Of a DNA stretch of 64,000 bases, positions 1 to 11,400 are shown piece by piece; within the stretch, counting starts at the first letter, position 1, and each line of letters opens with the position of its first letter. The notes under the pieces are model-generated. The model searched no databases. It saw only the letters and a program-made list of their open reading frames with translations, and was not told the DNA's origin. Both the position numbers and the translations under genes were made by a program. The stretch comes from Protula sp. h YS-2021 (lineage: Eukaryota; Annelida; Polychaeta; Sabellida; Serpulidae), in the NCBI GenBank assembly GCA_949752745.1, contig OX457027.1, positions 78,733,214-78,797,213 on the forward strand, read 5' to 3'.

Positions 1-88
1 TACTTTAACGTAAGGAGTGTCTGAGTCAAGCATCTGAGATGCATGGAAGTTTTTAGAACTAGTGCTTTTGCTGTTGTGTGTGTGTTAG

Positions 89-202
89 GTTATTGAAAAA
101 AATAAGCCAAATAGATTGAAAGAACCAGACGCACCTCCGCTTGTTTATTACTGGGGTGTTTTCACGAATCTTACAGGACTTGGTGCATTCTTTGTGAAAT
201 AA
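89..202 (+). CDS. Possible 3'-terminal coding exon of an unidentified gene
   Basis: A pyrimidine/TG-rich tract ending in TAG (86-88) is followed by 37 open codons and a TAA stop at 200-202. The peptide starts VIEKNKPNRLKEPD and ends with a hydrophobic, aromatic-rich tail (YYWGVFTNLTGLGAFFVK), which could be the last membrane segment of a small membrane protein. I do not recognise it. It lies on the same strand as and upstream of the ESRP exons, so if real it is the end of a preceding gene or an alternative last exon. The reading frame does not match the phase needed to join the ESRP exon at 4841. It could equally be a chance open stretch. Confidence 0.28.
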   Translation, partial: VIEKNKPNRLKEPDAPPLVYYWGVFTNLTGLGAFFVK

Positions 203-3200
203 GTGGTCTACATGAACGTTATCTGTAAAATGGTGTGACTGAGGCGTGGATTGCTACCATCAGAGCTTTTTTTTTCTCTCTCTCTCTTATTATTATTATT
301 ATTTTTTTGAAAATTGTTATAATACATACATGTCAACATTTTTTGTTGGCCTGTCGCATTGCGTGATATAAACCCAATTCTTTTCATCTTAGTTTCAACT
401 GAATGAAGTTTTAAATTTAAAAACTAATATCCCCGACTGGAGTCATAAGATGCTACGGCGGTTGAACTGTGTTAACTGGTTTTTATTTCTACCAGCCTAG
501 ATCTTCTAGTTTGCATAATTTATGGCTGTTTTTGCATTTTCTTGAAGGTATTCTTTACGCCTTCAGGTCTCAAGTTGATATAGGGGTTTTTTTGCGAACA
601 GCAGTGCAATTAAAATGCCAGTTGCAAATAATATTGGCAGTGTGGCGTGTTCAGGTGACGAAACAAACAGTGTGTTTCATTTAAAACGTAATTAACCCAT
701 GGCCCGTGGAAACAAGCCCCCGTCAACACTTTTCGTTCAGTTCGGTTGCAACTTTCGCAGCCTTACTTAGCTTGATGTTTCTATTATTTTCTTGCATAAC
801 CCCGCTACAGCCTGGTGTTGACTGTAATGTCTTGTAAGATGGTGTATCTTTTAAAGCGATTTCCTATGAATTTCATGTTGTGGATTAAACCACGCCATTT
901 TTAACAAAAGTAAGGATCGTCTATCGCTCTTAACATTCTTGCAATCTACTGACGATCCTGGTTTGCAGAGCTTCCATTTAACACACTACTTGAGGCAAAC
1001 GACGGCTTCTTGTTATTTCGGGCGAATGACAAAAACTTCAAAAAACGTTCGACTTGCGAATTTCCAGTGAGAGACTTGATCGCCAGCAACGGCCAAGGGT
1101 GGTTTAAAAAAAAAACCTTCAGGTTTCTTCACAGCCGTCAGGGACGTCATTGGTGACAAAAATTGGCTTGGCCTGTCTTACCACATCAGATTTATAGACA
1201 CTGTTTAGCAAAACAATTTATCTGCGTTTTTTGTTGTAAATTCAAACTTTTAACTTCAGTGCAGAAAATTAAATATGCCGCTGTCGTAGTATTCGATGGA
1301 ATACCCAACAGCGCAATGTATTCATCGGTGCGTCACAGGGAGTGTCAACCAAGTGACAAAAAGATGAAATAGTCTGACCTCCCCCCCCCCCCCCCCCAAA
1401 AAAAAAAAACAAAAAAAAAACAAAAAAACAAAGAAACAAAAAAAAACAAAACAAAAAAACAAACAAACAAACAAACAAACAAAAAAAAAAAGATAGCAAG
1501 TCTAGCGTGTGCGTTGATGCTGGAAATGTTTGAGATCAGTTTCTCCGAGTTCTCTGATTTGAGTAGAAGAACCTGGCTGGTGTTATATCGTGTGTATATG
1601 AGGAGGGCGGAGAGGTGGGGTCTTTGTGCTGCGGGTTTATAAATTATACTGTTTTGTTTTTAGCGTCCACGTTGAGGGGAATAAATCAATCTTGTCATAA
1701 ATATTTTGGTTAATTATAGTTGTATCAATTAAGCTCAGTTTATATGAAGGTCGTTTGTCTCCTCTATTCTTAGTTGTTGATTTTTTTTTTTTTTTTTTGC
1801 TGTTTTCCTCCCAGAAAGGTAAACGGCACCAACCTTCGCTGGCGTAACCGCATACGTGTGAACCGTCCTAAACACTTGTAATTTATTGTTGTAGCGCATG
1901 CGCTTAAGAAGAGACATAAATATAAACAAGCTGTACAGTCTGATATATTGCATTTATGAAGTACCATTGACGTGGAGTGTTTTGTTACGTGAATGTTTAA
2001 TCCGTCGGCTATTCAGAAAGGGGTCTAAAATATACCACAGATATGTCAGTGCGACATAGCGCCAACGATGGAAGCGGCTAAAAATATGTACCCTTCACAG
2101 TATGAAGGGTTATGAGCGAGTGAATATTGCATTGTCCTGCCTTTATGTGTGGACACAAGAATGGTTTTGTCATTTAGATGTCAGAAAGGAGGGGCATGTC
2201 GTGGTTTTAAAAATGCAGAAGGGTCGTTGGTTAAGCATATGGTACAGAGTTATCTCTAACTGTACACGCCAGTCTTTGCTAGTAAATGCACCGTTATTGT
2301 CGCAGTCCTCTTTCATTTCCATAAATGCTTGCCTGAATTAAATCGGTGATAATTTCCCTTTATAGAATAAAGCAGTATTCTGATACATCTATGGCAACTT
2401 TAACAGCATCTGTTGCGGCAGTCCATCGGCTTTGCGAGTAGTCAATTCCGTGAAAACGACACAATTCTAGAAGTCATAAATCATTCGCGCCACAGATGGA
2501 ATGAAATAGCACACGTGTTACTCACCTCACAAAACACACGGCTGTGCAAATTTTCCGTATCGATTATCAATAATGACAAAGTTTTCATAAAGTGAAAACG
2601 GTGCCGTTGATTTCTAGCGGCAGCGGCGCTTATTGCGAATAGGAGATTTCTGCAGCTGTTACGCTGGAGATACATTGGATGATATTGGAGTTATTAAGAA
2701 CCCTTTGTTTGGATCCCCTATGGGGGAAATGACTTCATTAAAGACTGGGCACACTTGAGTGAAAAGCAGATCAGCTGCCACAGGTGTGCAAATGTGCACT
2801 GCTGTCCCCGAAAAAAAAAAAAAACAAAAAAAAAACATTAAAAATATATTCGACTGAGAGAAGAAAAAATCGTGTCACATGTTTTGACTCAAAGAACACG
2901 CTTTGTTCAAACAGCATGTTGTGAAGAAATGATAATTATGTGATAACAATATGGTACTCTTGTATTGTGTTTAACCAGCCGACCTTTTACCTTTGAGCCT
3001 ATTTTGTACTTTTGAGTGTCCACTGAAGTGTTTGTTTTTGGAAAATATGCCCGCGTCTGAAGAAAGCTTTTGGTCCTAATGTGCACGTTTCAGTTCGGTG
3101 CAGCTGTGAAGCTCATCGAGAGGATAGTTTTACCCCAGTGACCCTTAATGTAGGCCTCTTTGTGTCAGGAACGTCTATGTTCAGCAGTGCATGGCACTGA

Positions 3201-4188
3201 AAATAACACCTTCCCATTTTATGTTAATTGACAACCCTTTCGCAAGAAGATTCCTTAAATTTAAGCATCATGTTTGATGCAGATAATTTTCTTTTGAAAG
3301 AGTTTCGGATTTGGGTAATTTTGTCTCCGTTTCTTGACCCGTTTCTAGCAAATGCTTTACATTTAAATCCGATATTTTTAAATCAATTTTTAAGTTTCCA
3401 TTGTCGTTTTACCATAGTAAACTCTGTCCTAACCTTTCTGGTTCTCCGGCTGCTTGACCCAAGTGAACCCCAAGCCGGTAAATTTCTCTTTAAACGAGTG
3501 CAGACGTTTTGGCTTTCTGTCGAGCAATGAAGTCTCGTAGTCCACAAAATGCGCACTTTGGCTGTGAACGTCACTGCTTTGAGCCGGTTACAGTTGTCAT
3601 TTCTTGCCGTCGCCTCTTGTCATTCGATAATATTTCCATTATGCAAAGTCGGTAAAGAATCCCCCAGTCGCCATCTTTCAATAAATCGCGCTTTCATGCA
3701 AATGCCAGGGTTCAGAATGCAAAGGTTTTTTTTTTTAATTTTGGTCTTATTTACACGTGATTGTGTAAGTTGTGTAACGGCCCACTTCGTCTTTGTTTCA
3801 CTAAGAAATTTTACATTTTGCTTTCTGAAATTATGATCTCGTGTCAGACCTGGAAGTAGAGAAAAACGATCGCTTGCTACTTCCCGGATGTAGCGCCAGT
3901 AAAATGGCATGCTCTTCTTTTTTAACAACCGGTTAATTGTGTTGGGTAACTAGAAGCTCCTATTTAATTTCCTTTCCAGCCGAGTGTGTTATTTTATGAA
4001 CTATATAAACGATAAGTAAACTGTTTGGAGGGGGGATTTGAATGTCAAACTTCCGATGTGTCCTAATCGACTTTAAGTTTCGTTATACCAAACCTTTAGT
4101 TTTGAAGAAATGGATAGAGGAGTTAAGAAATTACATAATTGCATCTGATTCCTACGATCGTTTACCGAGCAACCACTAACTATGGAGG
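203..4188. other. No supported gene; upstream or intronic to ESRP
   Basis: No exon with recognisable similarity was found on either strand. The missing ESRP N-terminal exons were looked for here and not found. There is a C17 run followed by a long A-rich CAAA-type low-complexity tract at 1381-1490, an AATAAA at 1680-1685 and several poly-A/T tracts. A stretch open for about 60 codons (about 966-1150) follows an AG but has no recognisable product. Confidence 0.5.
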
Positions 4189-4851
4189 ACCCACTAACCT
4201 AATGCTCTGTTGTGGTTGTATATTGTAATAAAAAAGAGGACCCACTAACGTAGTGCTCTGCTGTTGTTGTATGGTGTAGTACAAAAGAAGACCCACTCAC
4301 TTAATGCTCTGCTGTTGTTGTATGGTGTAGTTCAAAAGAGGACCCACTAACGTAATGCTCTGCTGTTGTTGTACGGTGTAGTACAAAAGAGCACCCACTA
4401 ACGTAATGCTCTGCTGTTGTTGTATGGTGTAGTACAAAAGAGGACCCACTAACGTAATGATCTGCTGTTGTTGTATGGTGTAGTACAAAAGAGCACCCAC
4501 TAACGTAATGCTCTGCAGTTGTTGTATGGTGTAGTACAAAAGAAGACCCACTCACTTAATGCTCTGCTGTTGTTGTATGGTGTAGTACAAAAGAGGACCC
4601 ACTAACGTAATGCTCTGCTGTTGTTGTATGGTGTAGTACAAAAGAAGACCCACTCACTTAATGCTCTGCTGTTGTTGTATGGTGTAGTACAAAAGAGGAC
4701 CCACTAACGTAATGCTCTGTTGTTGTTGTATGGTGTAGTACAAAAGAAGACCCACTCACTTAATGCTCTGCTGTTGTTGTATGGTGTAGTACAAAAGAGG
4801 ACCCACTAACGTAATGCTCTGCTGTTGTTGTGTGTTGTAGTACAAAAGAGG
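4189..4851 (+). repeat. 51-bp minisatellite, 13 units, ending in the ESRP 3' splice site
   Basis: Thirteen head-to-tail units start at 4189, 4240, 4291, 4342, 4393, 4444, 4495, 4546, 4597, 4648, 4699, 4750 and 4801, a constant 51-bp period. Each unit runs ACCCACTAACGTAATG, a T-rich stretch, GTGTAG, then TACAAAAGAGG. Two subtypes (CACTAACG and CACTCACTT) alternate in the distal half, suggesting a 102-bp higher-order unit. The last unit contains the TAG (4838-4840) used as acceptor for the first visible ESRP exon, so the array spans the intron 3' end and the exon 5' end. The first two units are the most diverged (for example TGTAAT in place of TGTAG at 4236). Confidence 0.93.
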
Positions 4852-4951
4852 ACCAAGTGGATGAAGAAACTGTCATAAGAGCGCGGGGGTTGCCATGGCA
4901 GTCATCCGACACCGACATTGCCAAGTTTTTCAAGGGACTTAACGTTGCTAA
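4841..4951 (+). CDS. ESRP: ESRP exon: start of RRM1 (RNP2)
   Basis: The acceptor TAG ends at 4840 in the last minisatellite unit; the donor GTGAGT starts at 4952. It encodes [20 protein letters not shown] and the first helix ([10 protein letters not shown]). The first base completes a codon begun in an unseen upstream exon, and the exon ends with two bases of a codon. Confidence 0.9.
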
Positions 4952-5444
4952 GTGAGTTTTGTTAGCCAGTGTTGGGATGTGACCAAACGGTGTCTCGGCA
5001 AAACAACGTTCTTCGATTTAAATGAGGACTACAGTGATGCAACATTTGGTGACAGTTTGACGTCGTCAGAATGGTACATCGGCACAAACAAACAATTAAA
5101 AGCAGGAGTTCTCAATTTATGAACTCAAAATCAACTATAAATAAAAAACTATAAATAAGAAATAAACTGTGAATAAAAATAAATACACAAATAACAGAAA
5201 AAATGAAAGAAAGAAAAAACTCGCATGATTTTGTTTCTTTTAATAGAGGAGGAGTAGCCCTGTGTCTGAGTCAGCAGGGTCGACGGAATGGGGAGGCGCT
5301 CATTCGATTTGAGAGCAAAGAACACCGAGACTTGGCCCTGCGCAAGCACAAACACCACCTGGGTCAGCGGTACATCGAGGTGTACCGAGCCAGCGGCAAA
5401 GATTTCGTCGACGTGGCCGGGGGTAAGCAGAAGCTGGTCTTTAT

Positions 5445-5478
<34 letters not shown>

Positions 5479-8400
5479 TAAGTAAATAAATAAGTAGGGG
5501 TGGGGAGGAGGCTAACATTGGTTGTAATTACAGGTTCGAGTACTGGTTGGTGTAGAAATTGGTCAGTTATTCAATGGTAATACCGAAAATATATATTTAC
5601 ATAAGGACAATTTTTTGTGTGAAAGAAAAGTAGGTTTAGTGTCGTATTGAGTGAGGCTGAATGTTACCAGCGTCATGTGGAATTGAATGTGATCAACAGG
5701 AAGTAACCAAGAGGCGGTGAAATTCCTGCAGCGTCACAGCGACAACGGCGAGCAGGTGATCGTGAGGATGCGTGGCCTGCCCTATTCGTGCACAACCGAA
5801 CAAGTGGTAGGCGCTTCTTCATCATTTCCAACAGCAAGCGATGAAATAGAAAAAAAAAAAGAAACATCACCACCGTTACATATCTGAAACTCTAAAAGAA
5901 AAAAATGCAGATTCAGCAGGATCAAACTGCATAAAAGAAACCACACTATTAATGTCTTTGATGGCGTGACAAATTGGTGACGTCACTTTTTGATGTGCTG
6001 CTGTACGCAGTCATGCGAATTTGTAGCCAGCACTATCAGTGCTGGACATTATAAATGTCAACATAACAGTTTGCAGTACGATTAGAATTGGTTGTTTGAA
6101 AGTAAGGAATAATTGTAGAAGCGTGATTCTTTCAGCTACAATCGCCATTTTTGACTCGAATGATTTGATTGGTTGAGACAGGTAAGTGGGCGGGGCAAAA
6201 AAGCGACGGTGATAAGACATCTGCTAATTATCATAGTGTTTGTTATTCACGTTTGGTTACGGTTCTTTACCCCTTGATAGTGTACCCACTGACTGCCCCA
6301 AAAAGAGCAAGTGTTGTGACTAATTTAGTGCAGCGGTTACAGCAGCAAATTGGCACCAAATTGCTTTCTTATCAAAATCTGCTAGTGCCACAACAAATGT
6401 GCCAAAATGCATTACTCACTGGTCATTTTTAGTTTGGAGAAGTCCAGGAAGTGATATCCTTTCGCAAATGGACATCAAAACTTTTAATTGATAAATGTTT
6501 TGATTCTAATTTGGAAAGTACAAGTGAGCTATTAAAAACATTTTAAAAAGAAGTAACGTTATAATGTGATAGCACAGTCCTGCAGTACAGTTGCGCGGTC
6601 ACCGCTATTCTGCGTACAGATAGATGCTCTTTGGTCTGTCATAAGGTTATGCTAAGAGACTATTTTGTGGGTTGTCAGTGGCCTGTTCTTAAGTCAATCG
6701 TGGTGCCTGTCGCTCACCCGGGTATCCATGGTAACGTCCAATCAGCACACACTATGGGGGGTGTGGCCATGGTCTGTATACTCCAAATTTGTAGTGGTTG
6801 GTTTTTTGATTACATTATTTTTGACCTAACAGGTTACAGGTTTTCCAGCAAAGCACTCGGAGCAGAGCAAATTAAATCGGCTGTGGGACTTTTTAAGGAT
6901 GCAGGCTATTTTTTCTCTCGGCTAGCTACCACGACATGTATAGTACTATATAAAAGTAACAGTGGCTTCAATTGATTGCTTGAATTTGACCTCACCTACA
7001 CCATTTAGCTAGCGACGCCATATTGCAGGTGCTATGGTTTCGCGTGCTCTGTAGAACACACAGAATGATGACTAAACAGAAAAACTTTTTAACCAATCAC
7101 TACTTGAAACGGTGTTTTCTGACTATTGTTTGATGTTTTACTGTTTATTTTGTTAGAATTTTGTTTCGTAATAGTCAAGCATTTTTATAGCTGTTGGTGA
7201 TTTAAAAAGAAACACACAAACACACACAAACACTCTGTTCTAACAGCAAAAAGTAACCGGTACAATTTTCCTTGTGAGATTTTTTGGGCAAAAAATTTCA
7301 GCATCTTAACCTTTCTGCCCCTGTGCTTTTACTGTAATAATGACTAGTTGAAAAGCTTTTAAACTGGTACTAGTGTTTATAACTGGGTGTATATTGGCTA
7401 TATCATTGTGATTTCGGATTGGGCGATAATGCGCGGAATTGGATGATTTTAGTTGGTTAAAAAAAGTACATTCTTGATGAACTCGGTATCTTCTGTACAG
7501 TGCTTTTTCTAAACACCGGGGTGCGTTTCTAATGGCCGATCTGATTGTGCAGTGTTGCTAGCTCGCAAACGCGCCTCTTTCTCGTGAAACTGGGGCGTTT
7601 GTGAAGAAGACAAAAAAAGTCGTTGATAACCACTTCCGGTTTGGGTGAACATTTTTGATTTGCATGTGTGCGTTGATGCAGCATTGATTGAATTAAGCGC
7701 GACATTTTTAATGGGAATGTACCATGGTCTTGGGAATTCTGTTGCCTTCCGCACTGAGGTGTGCTTACGTTGCAAGGTAAAGGGGACAGCATTGACGTGA
7801 GTCTAGTGGAACCATCGTAGTTAGCCAGAATAGAATTGGATGTTTGCCACTCAAAATTTAACGCTCATAATTTTGCAACATAACTTAGTTTAGAGTTTCG
7901 TTTAGAAGTTAAGAAAAGAATTAGAAAACGGTGTTTAAAACTTCTCGTTGCCATTTTTTTTTATGAAAATGAAAAAAAAAAAAAATGTAATTAATTCTGG
8001 GTTCCATTTACTTCCTGATATAATTATTTCTGATACTTTCAAGCCCTTCTTCACCCCTCCTGCATTAAAAAGAGGCATGATAATTCAGAATGTAAACATA
8101 TTGCGGTATTCGCCCGTGAGTTTTTTTGGGTGGGGGGGGGGGGGGGAGATAATTTTTTTTTTAGTGTTCGTGACTTTTTTGCCATTTTTTTTGTTTGTTC
8201 AGCGCAGGCTTCAGCGAGAAGACCATTCAATCTTAGGGAATCTCAGTTCTTTCCCTCCGGTAAACTCCTCAAAGTTGTCTAAAATATGCCGTATATCTTA
8301 ACTGTTTTTATATGAACAGGTTGAATGGACTGCCACTACCCGTGTGTCACACAGTAGATCTATGCTTTTATTAACGGTGCCATTTTATTGCGTTGTATGC

Positions 8401-11400
8401 TGGTTTTAGCAACATTCCATTTGAATAGGCTGTTTTTTATGAAAAACGAAACACGCCCAAATGTGTATACAGTTTGTAAGGAAGAAAGTGCGAAAAAAGG
8501 AACTACCATTTTACACCTGTACCTTTGTACACCAACCCGTCTGGTGTTGCTTCTGGTGCTTGGGTTTGTGTGGGGTTTGGTGGAATCGTCTGTCAGAAAA
8601 AAAAAAACAGAGCAAATAAGCCATGCCGAGAAATCGGTTAATTCTACGCGTTAAAATGGCACTTTTAGTTCTTTGCTTTAATTTTTTCACCTACTTTGCA
8701 AGCTGGCTTCTTTCTTACCCGGCTTAAATATCTTTTTCCCACTCACTCAATTTTCAGCTTGAGTTTTTCCGCGGCGGTGAGGACCCGTGTGAAGTTCTCG
8801 ATGGCGAGGATGGCGTGCTGTTTGTGCACCAGGCCGACGGGCGGGCCACCGGCGACGCCTTCGTCCTGTTCGCCGACGACAGCGATGCAGCGAAGGCATT
8901 GGCTAAGCACCGTCACGTGATCGGCACGCGATATATTGAGTTATTCAAGAGCACGACGGCGGAAGTTCAGCAGGTTTGTTTTGATAAATATGAAAGGAAG
9001 ATGCTTTCAAAGAATAAATATAACAAATAAAATAATCACCTTGTATGCATTTTTGAAGTTATGGGAGTGTTTTCTGTCGTAAATTAAGAGAGCTCTAAAG
9101 CAAATTTTAGTGTTTATTTATTGCGCTTGAGTCACGAAATTCGCTGGGGTGCCTTTCACGGGATTACATTTTCACATTCCAATTTGTTTAGGTTTTTGTG
9201 TACTTTACACTGTACCTGTATGTGCAAACCCCGCCCAAATAGCTCAGGGTGTTCAGCAGGTAACTAAAGGGCAGAAACGCTGAGATAAATAAACAAGAAA
9301 AATCAGAGTCAAAATAAAGGTTCGCAATCGAGCGGGCTTCGACCGAAAACATTGAGCCCCAAACCGAAACTTCGGGCATTTCCGTTATTTTTTGCTTCCT
9401 TTGGGTTTCCTCAAGAAAAATACACCCCACATGTTAAGTAACAACAAGCGTACTTGTACGGTTATGCTTTCAGTCATTCATTGCTTGAGGTAAAACAAAC
9501 CTTATTGCTTTTCACAGTAGGCGCTACGCATAATAAGTACTGCGGTCTCCTGTATGTACTCAGTTGGCTTTACATGCACAAGGATTAAGGGAAGGGGTTG
9601 AGGGTGTAATGGAGGGGATAGAAACTGCAACTGATAAGCAGCCATTGAGGGAGTGTGCTCTGACGAGCAGAGATTAAACAACACCTCATTGAGAAACGAA
9701 CCTTTTGAAAAGTGTGGTTCATTGGCTTTTTATTTTTGTTCCGTTTACATTTTGATTGTGATTGACAACTGACTGAAAAGGTTTGCAGATAAAGGTAACT
9801 CACTATTTAAAACAAGTGCCATTCATTGAGGTTCAAGTTGTCGGTTGAGAGCCTGGTTGGGCTTTCTTGAAAAAAAGAACAATAAGAAAAAAAAAAAGAA
9901 AAGGAGAAATTCATATTTTGCAACAGAAAACCTACATAAATATCGCCACGGAGAGCAGTACTGGGGAGGGGGGGGGGGGGGGGGCAGACTAAACTGTAAC
10001 ATGGAGGCTGGAGAATTCCTCATTGCTTTTCGCCTTGTAAAACCCCTACCGAACAAAAAGATGCGAGCCCCCAACGGAAAATGTGGGCAAAATTACATTT
10101 TTTTTTGGTAGGTTCTAAACCGAAGCATGGACCCTCGGGCTAATGTCACGGAGCATAATAACAACCACGTCTCGGAGCATGGACAGATCTCACTCCTCCC
10201 GCCCATCCCGGCCGCCGCCCTTCCCGGCATGCCCACGCCACCTGGCGGTGTCATCCTGCCGCAACAGCTCATCACATGCGGTACGACCAAGGACTGTCTG
10301 CGCATGCGCGGCCTCCCGTTTGAAGCGACCGTCACCGACATCTTGACGTTTCTGGGCGAGTTTGCCAAGCATATCGTGTTCCAGGGTGTCCATATGGTTT
10401 ATAATGCACAGGTAAAGACGACTGTTATGGCGTACCCATTGTACGTAATATGGGCATTGCGCTGAGACGTTTTAGCCACATCTCATTGAAAGCCAAAAAT
10501 AAATTTAAAAAAATGGCAATGAATAATTAACAGTGCGTGACATTGAGTCTTAGTTATTCCGTAATCCCTGGAGAATTTCACTTTGTATTGAATTAATCTG
10601 TTTATGGGAAATATCTATTGCATCTGTGCTATATTTATTTGTCTAAAAATCTGTTAATTTTTGTACTAAAAAACAACGCGACGAGTAACCGCTAGGGGGG
10701 CTTTGTTTTGGCAGGGCACGCCTTCGGGGGAGGCATTCATACAGATGGACAGCGAGCAGATCGCCGATGTGGCGGCCATGTCGAAGCACAAGAAGTTTAT
10801 GTTCATCAGCGGCAAGAAGCGCTTCATCGAGGTCTTCCAGTGCTCCGGCGAGGATATGAACCTCGTGCTCACCAACGGCCTCCTGCCCAGCCCCGTCGCC
10901 GCCCCGATTCCAAACGCTGTTCCCAATGGCGTTCCCAATGGGCTGCCCAGCGGATTGCCAAATGGCTTGGGGATGGCGCTGCCTACGGTGTCGACGGCGA
11001 CAGTGCCTGGGCTGGTCCCCGCCGCCAGTTTAGCACCGTTTGGTGCGGCGCCAGCGCAAGCGGTTAGCATGGTGCAGAGCAAACCCTTAATTTCACCAGG
11101 TATGGAGGCGTTACTGTTACGTGTACAGTGACTCACAAGTCAAGTAGTGAGTAGCGTATCAGTTTTAGGGTGTGGGATTCTGAAAACAGAAGATAATTAA
11201 TAGTTTGTTATAAACGCGTGTATATATTAACATCAGTCAAACCGCAGAATAGAGAAAGTAGCTTCTTGTTATGCAAATGTTCTTAAATTGTCTTTACATT
11301 TTGTCTGTACACTTAAAAACTACTTAGAAATGCTGTTTTTGCCCGCCAGGTGGCACGATCTTATCAGCAGCACCGCCAGCAATACCTGCTGCCACCGCGC

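Noticed and set aside
966..1150. About 60 open codons after an AG (ELPFNTLLEANDGFLLF...)
   Set aside because: No similarity, no donor in phase, and the frame closes at a TGA. Could be chance in a short region.
4297..4555. Two 84-codon minus-strand ORFs
   Set aside because: Produced by the 51-bp minisatellite, whose period is a multiple of three.
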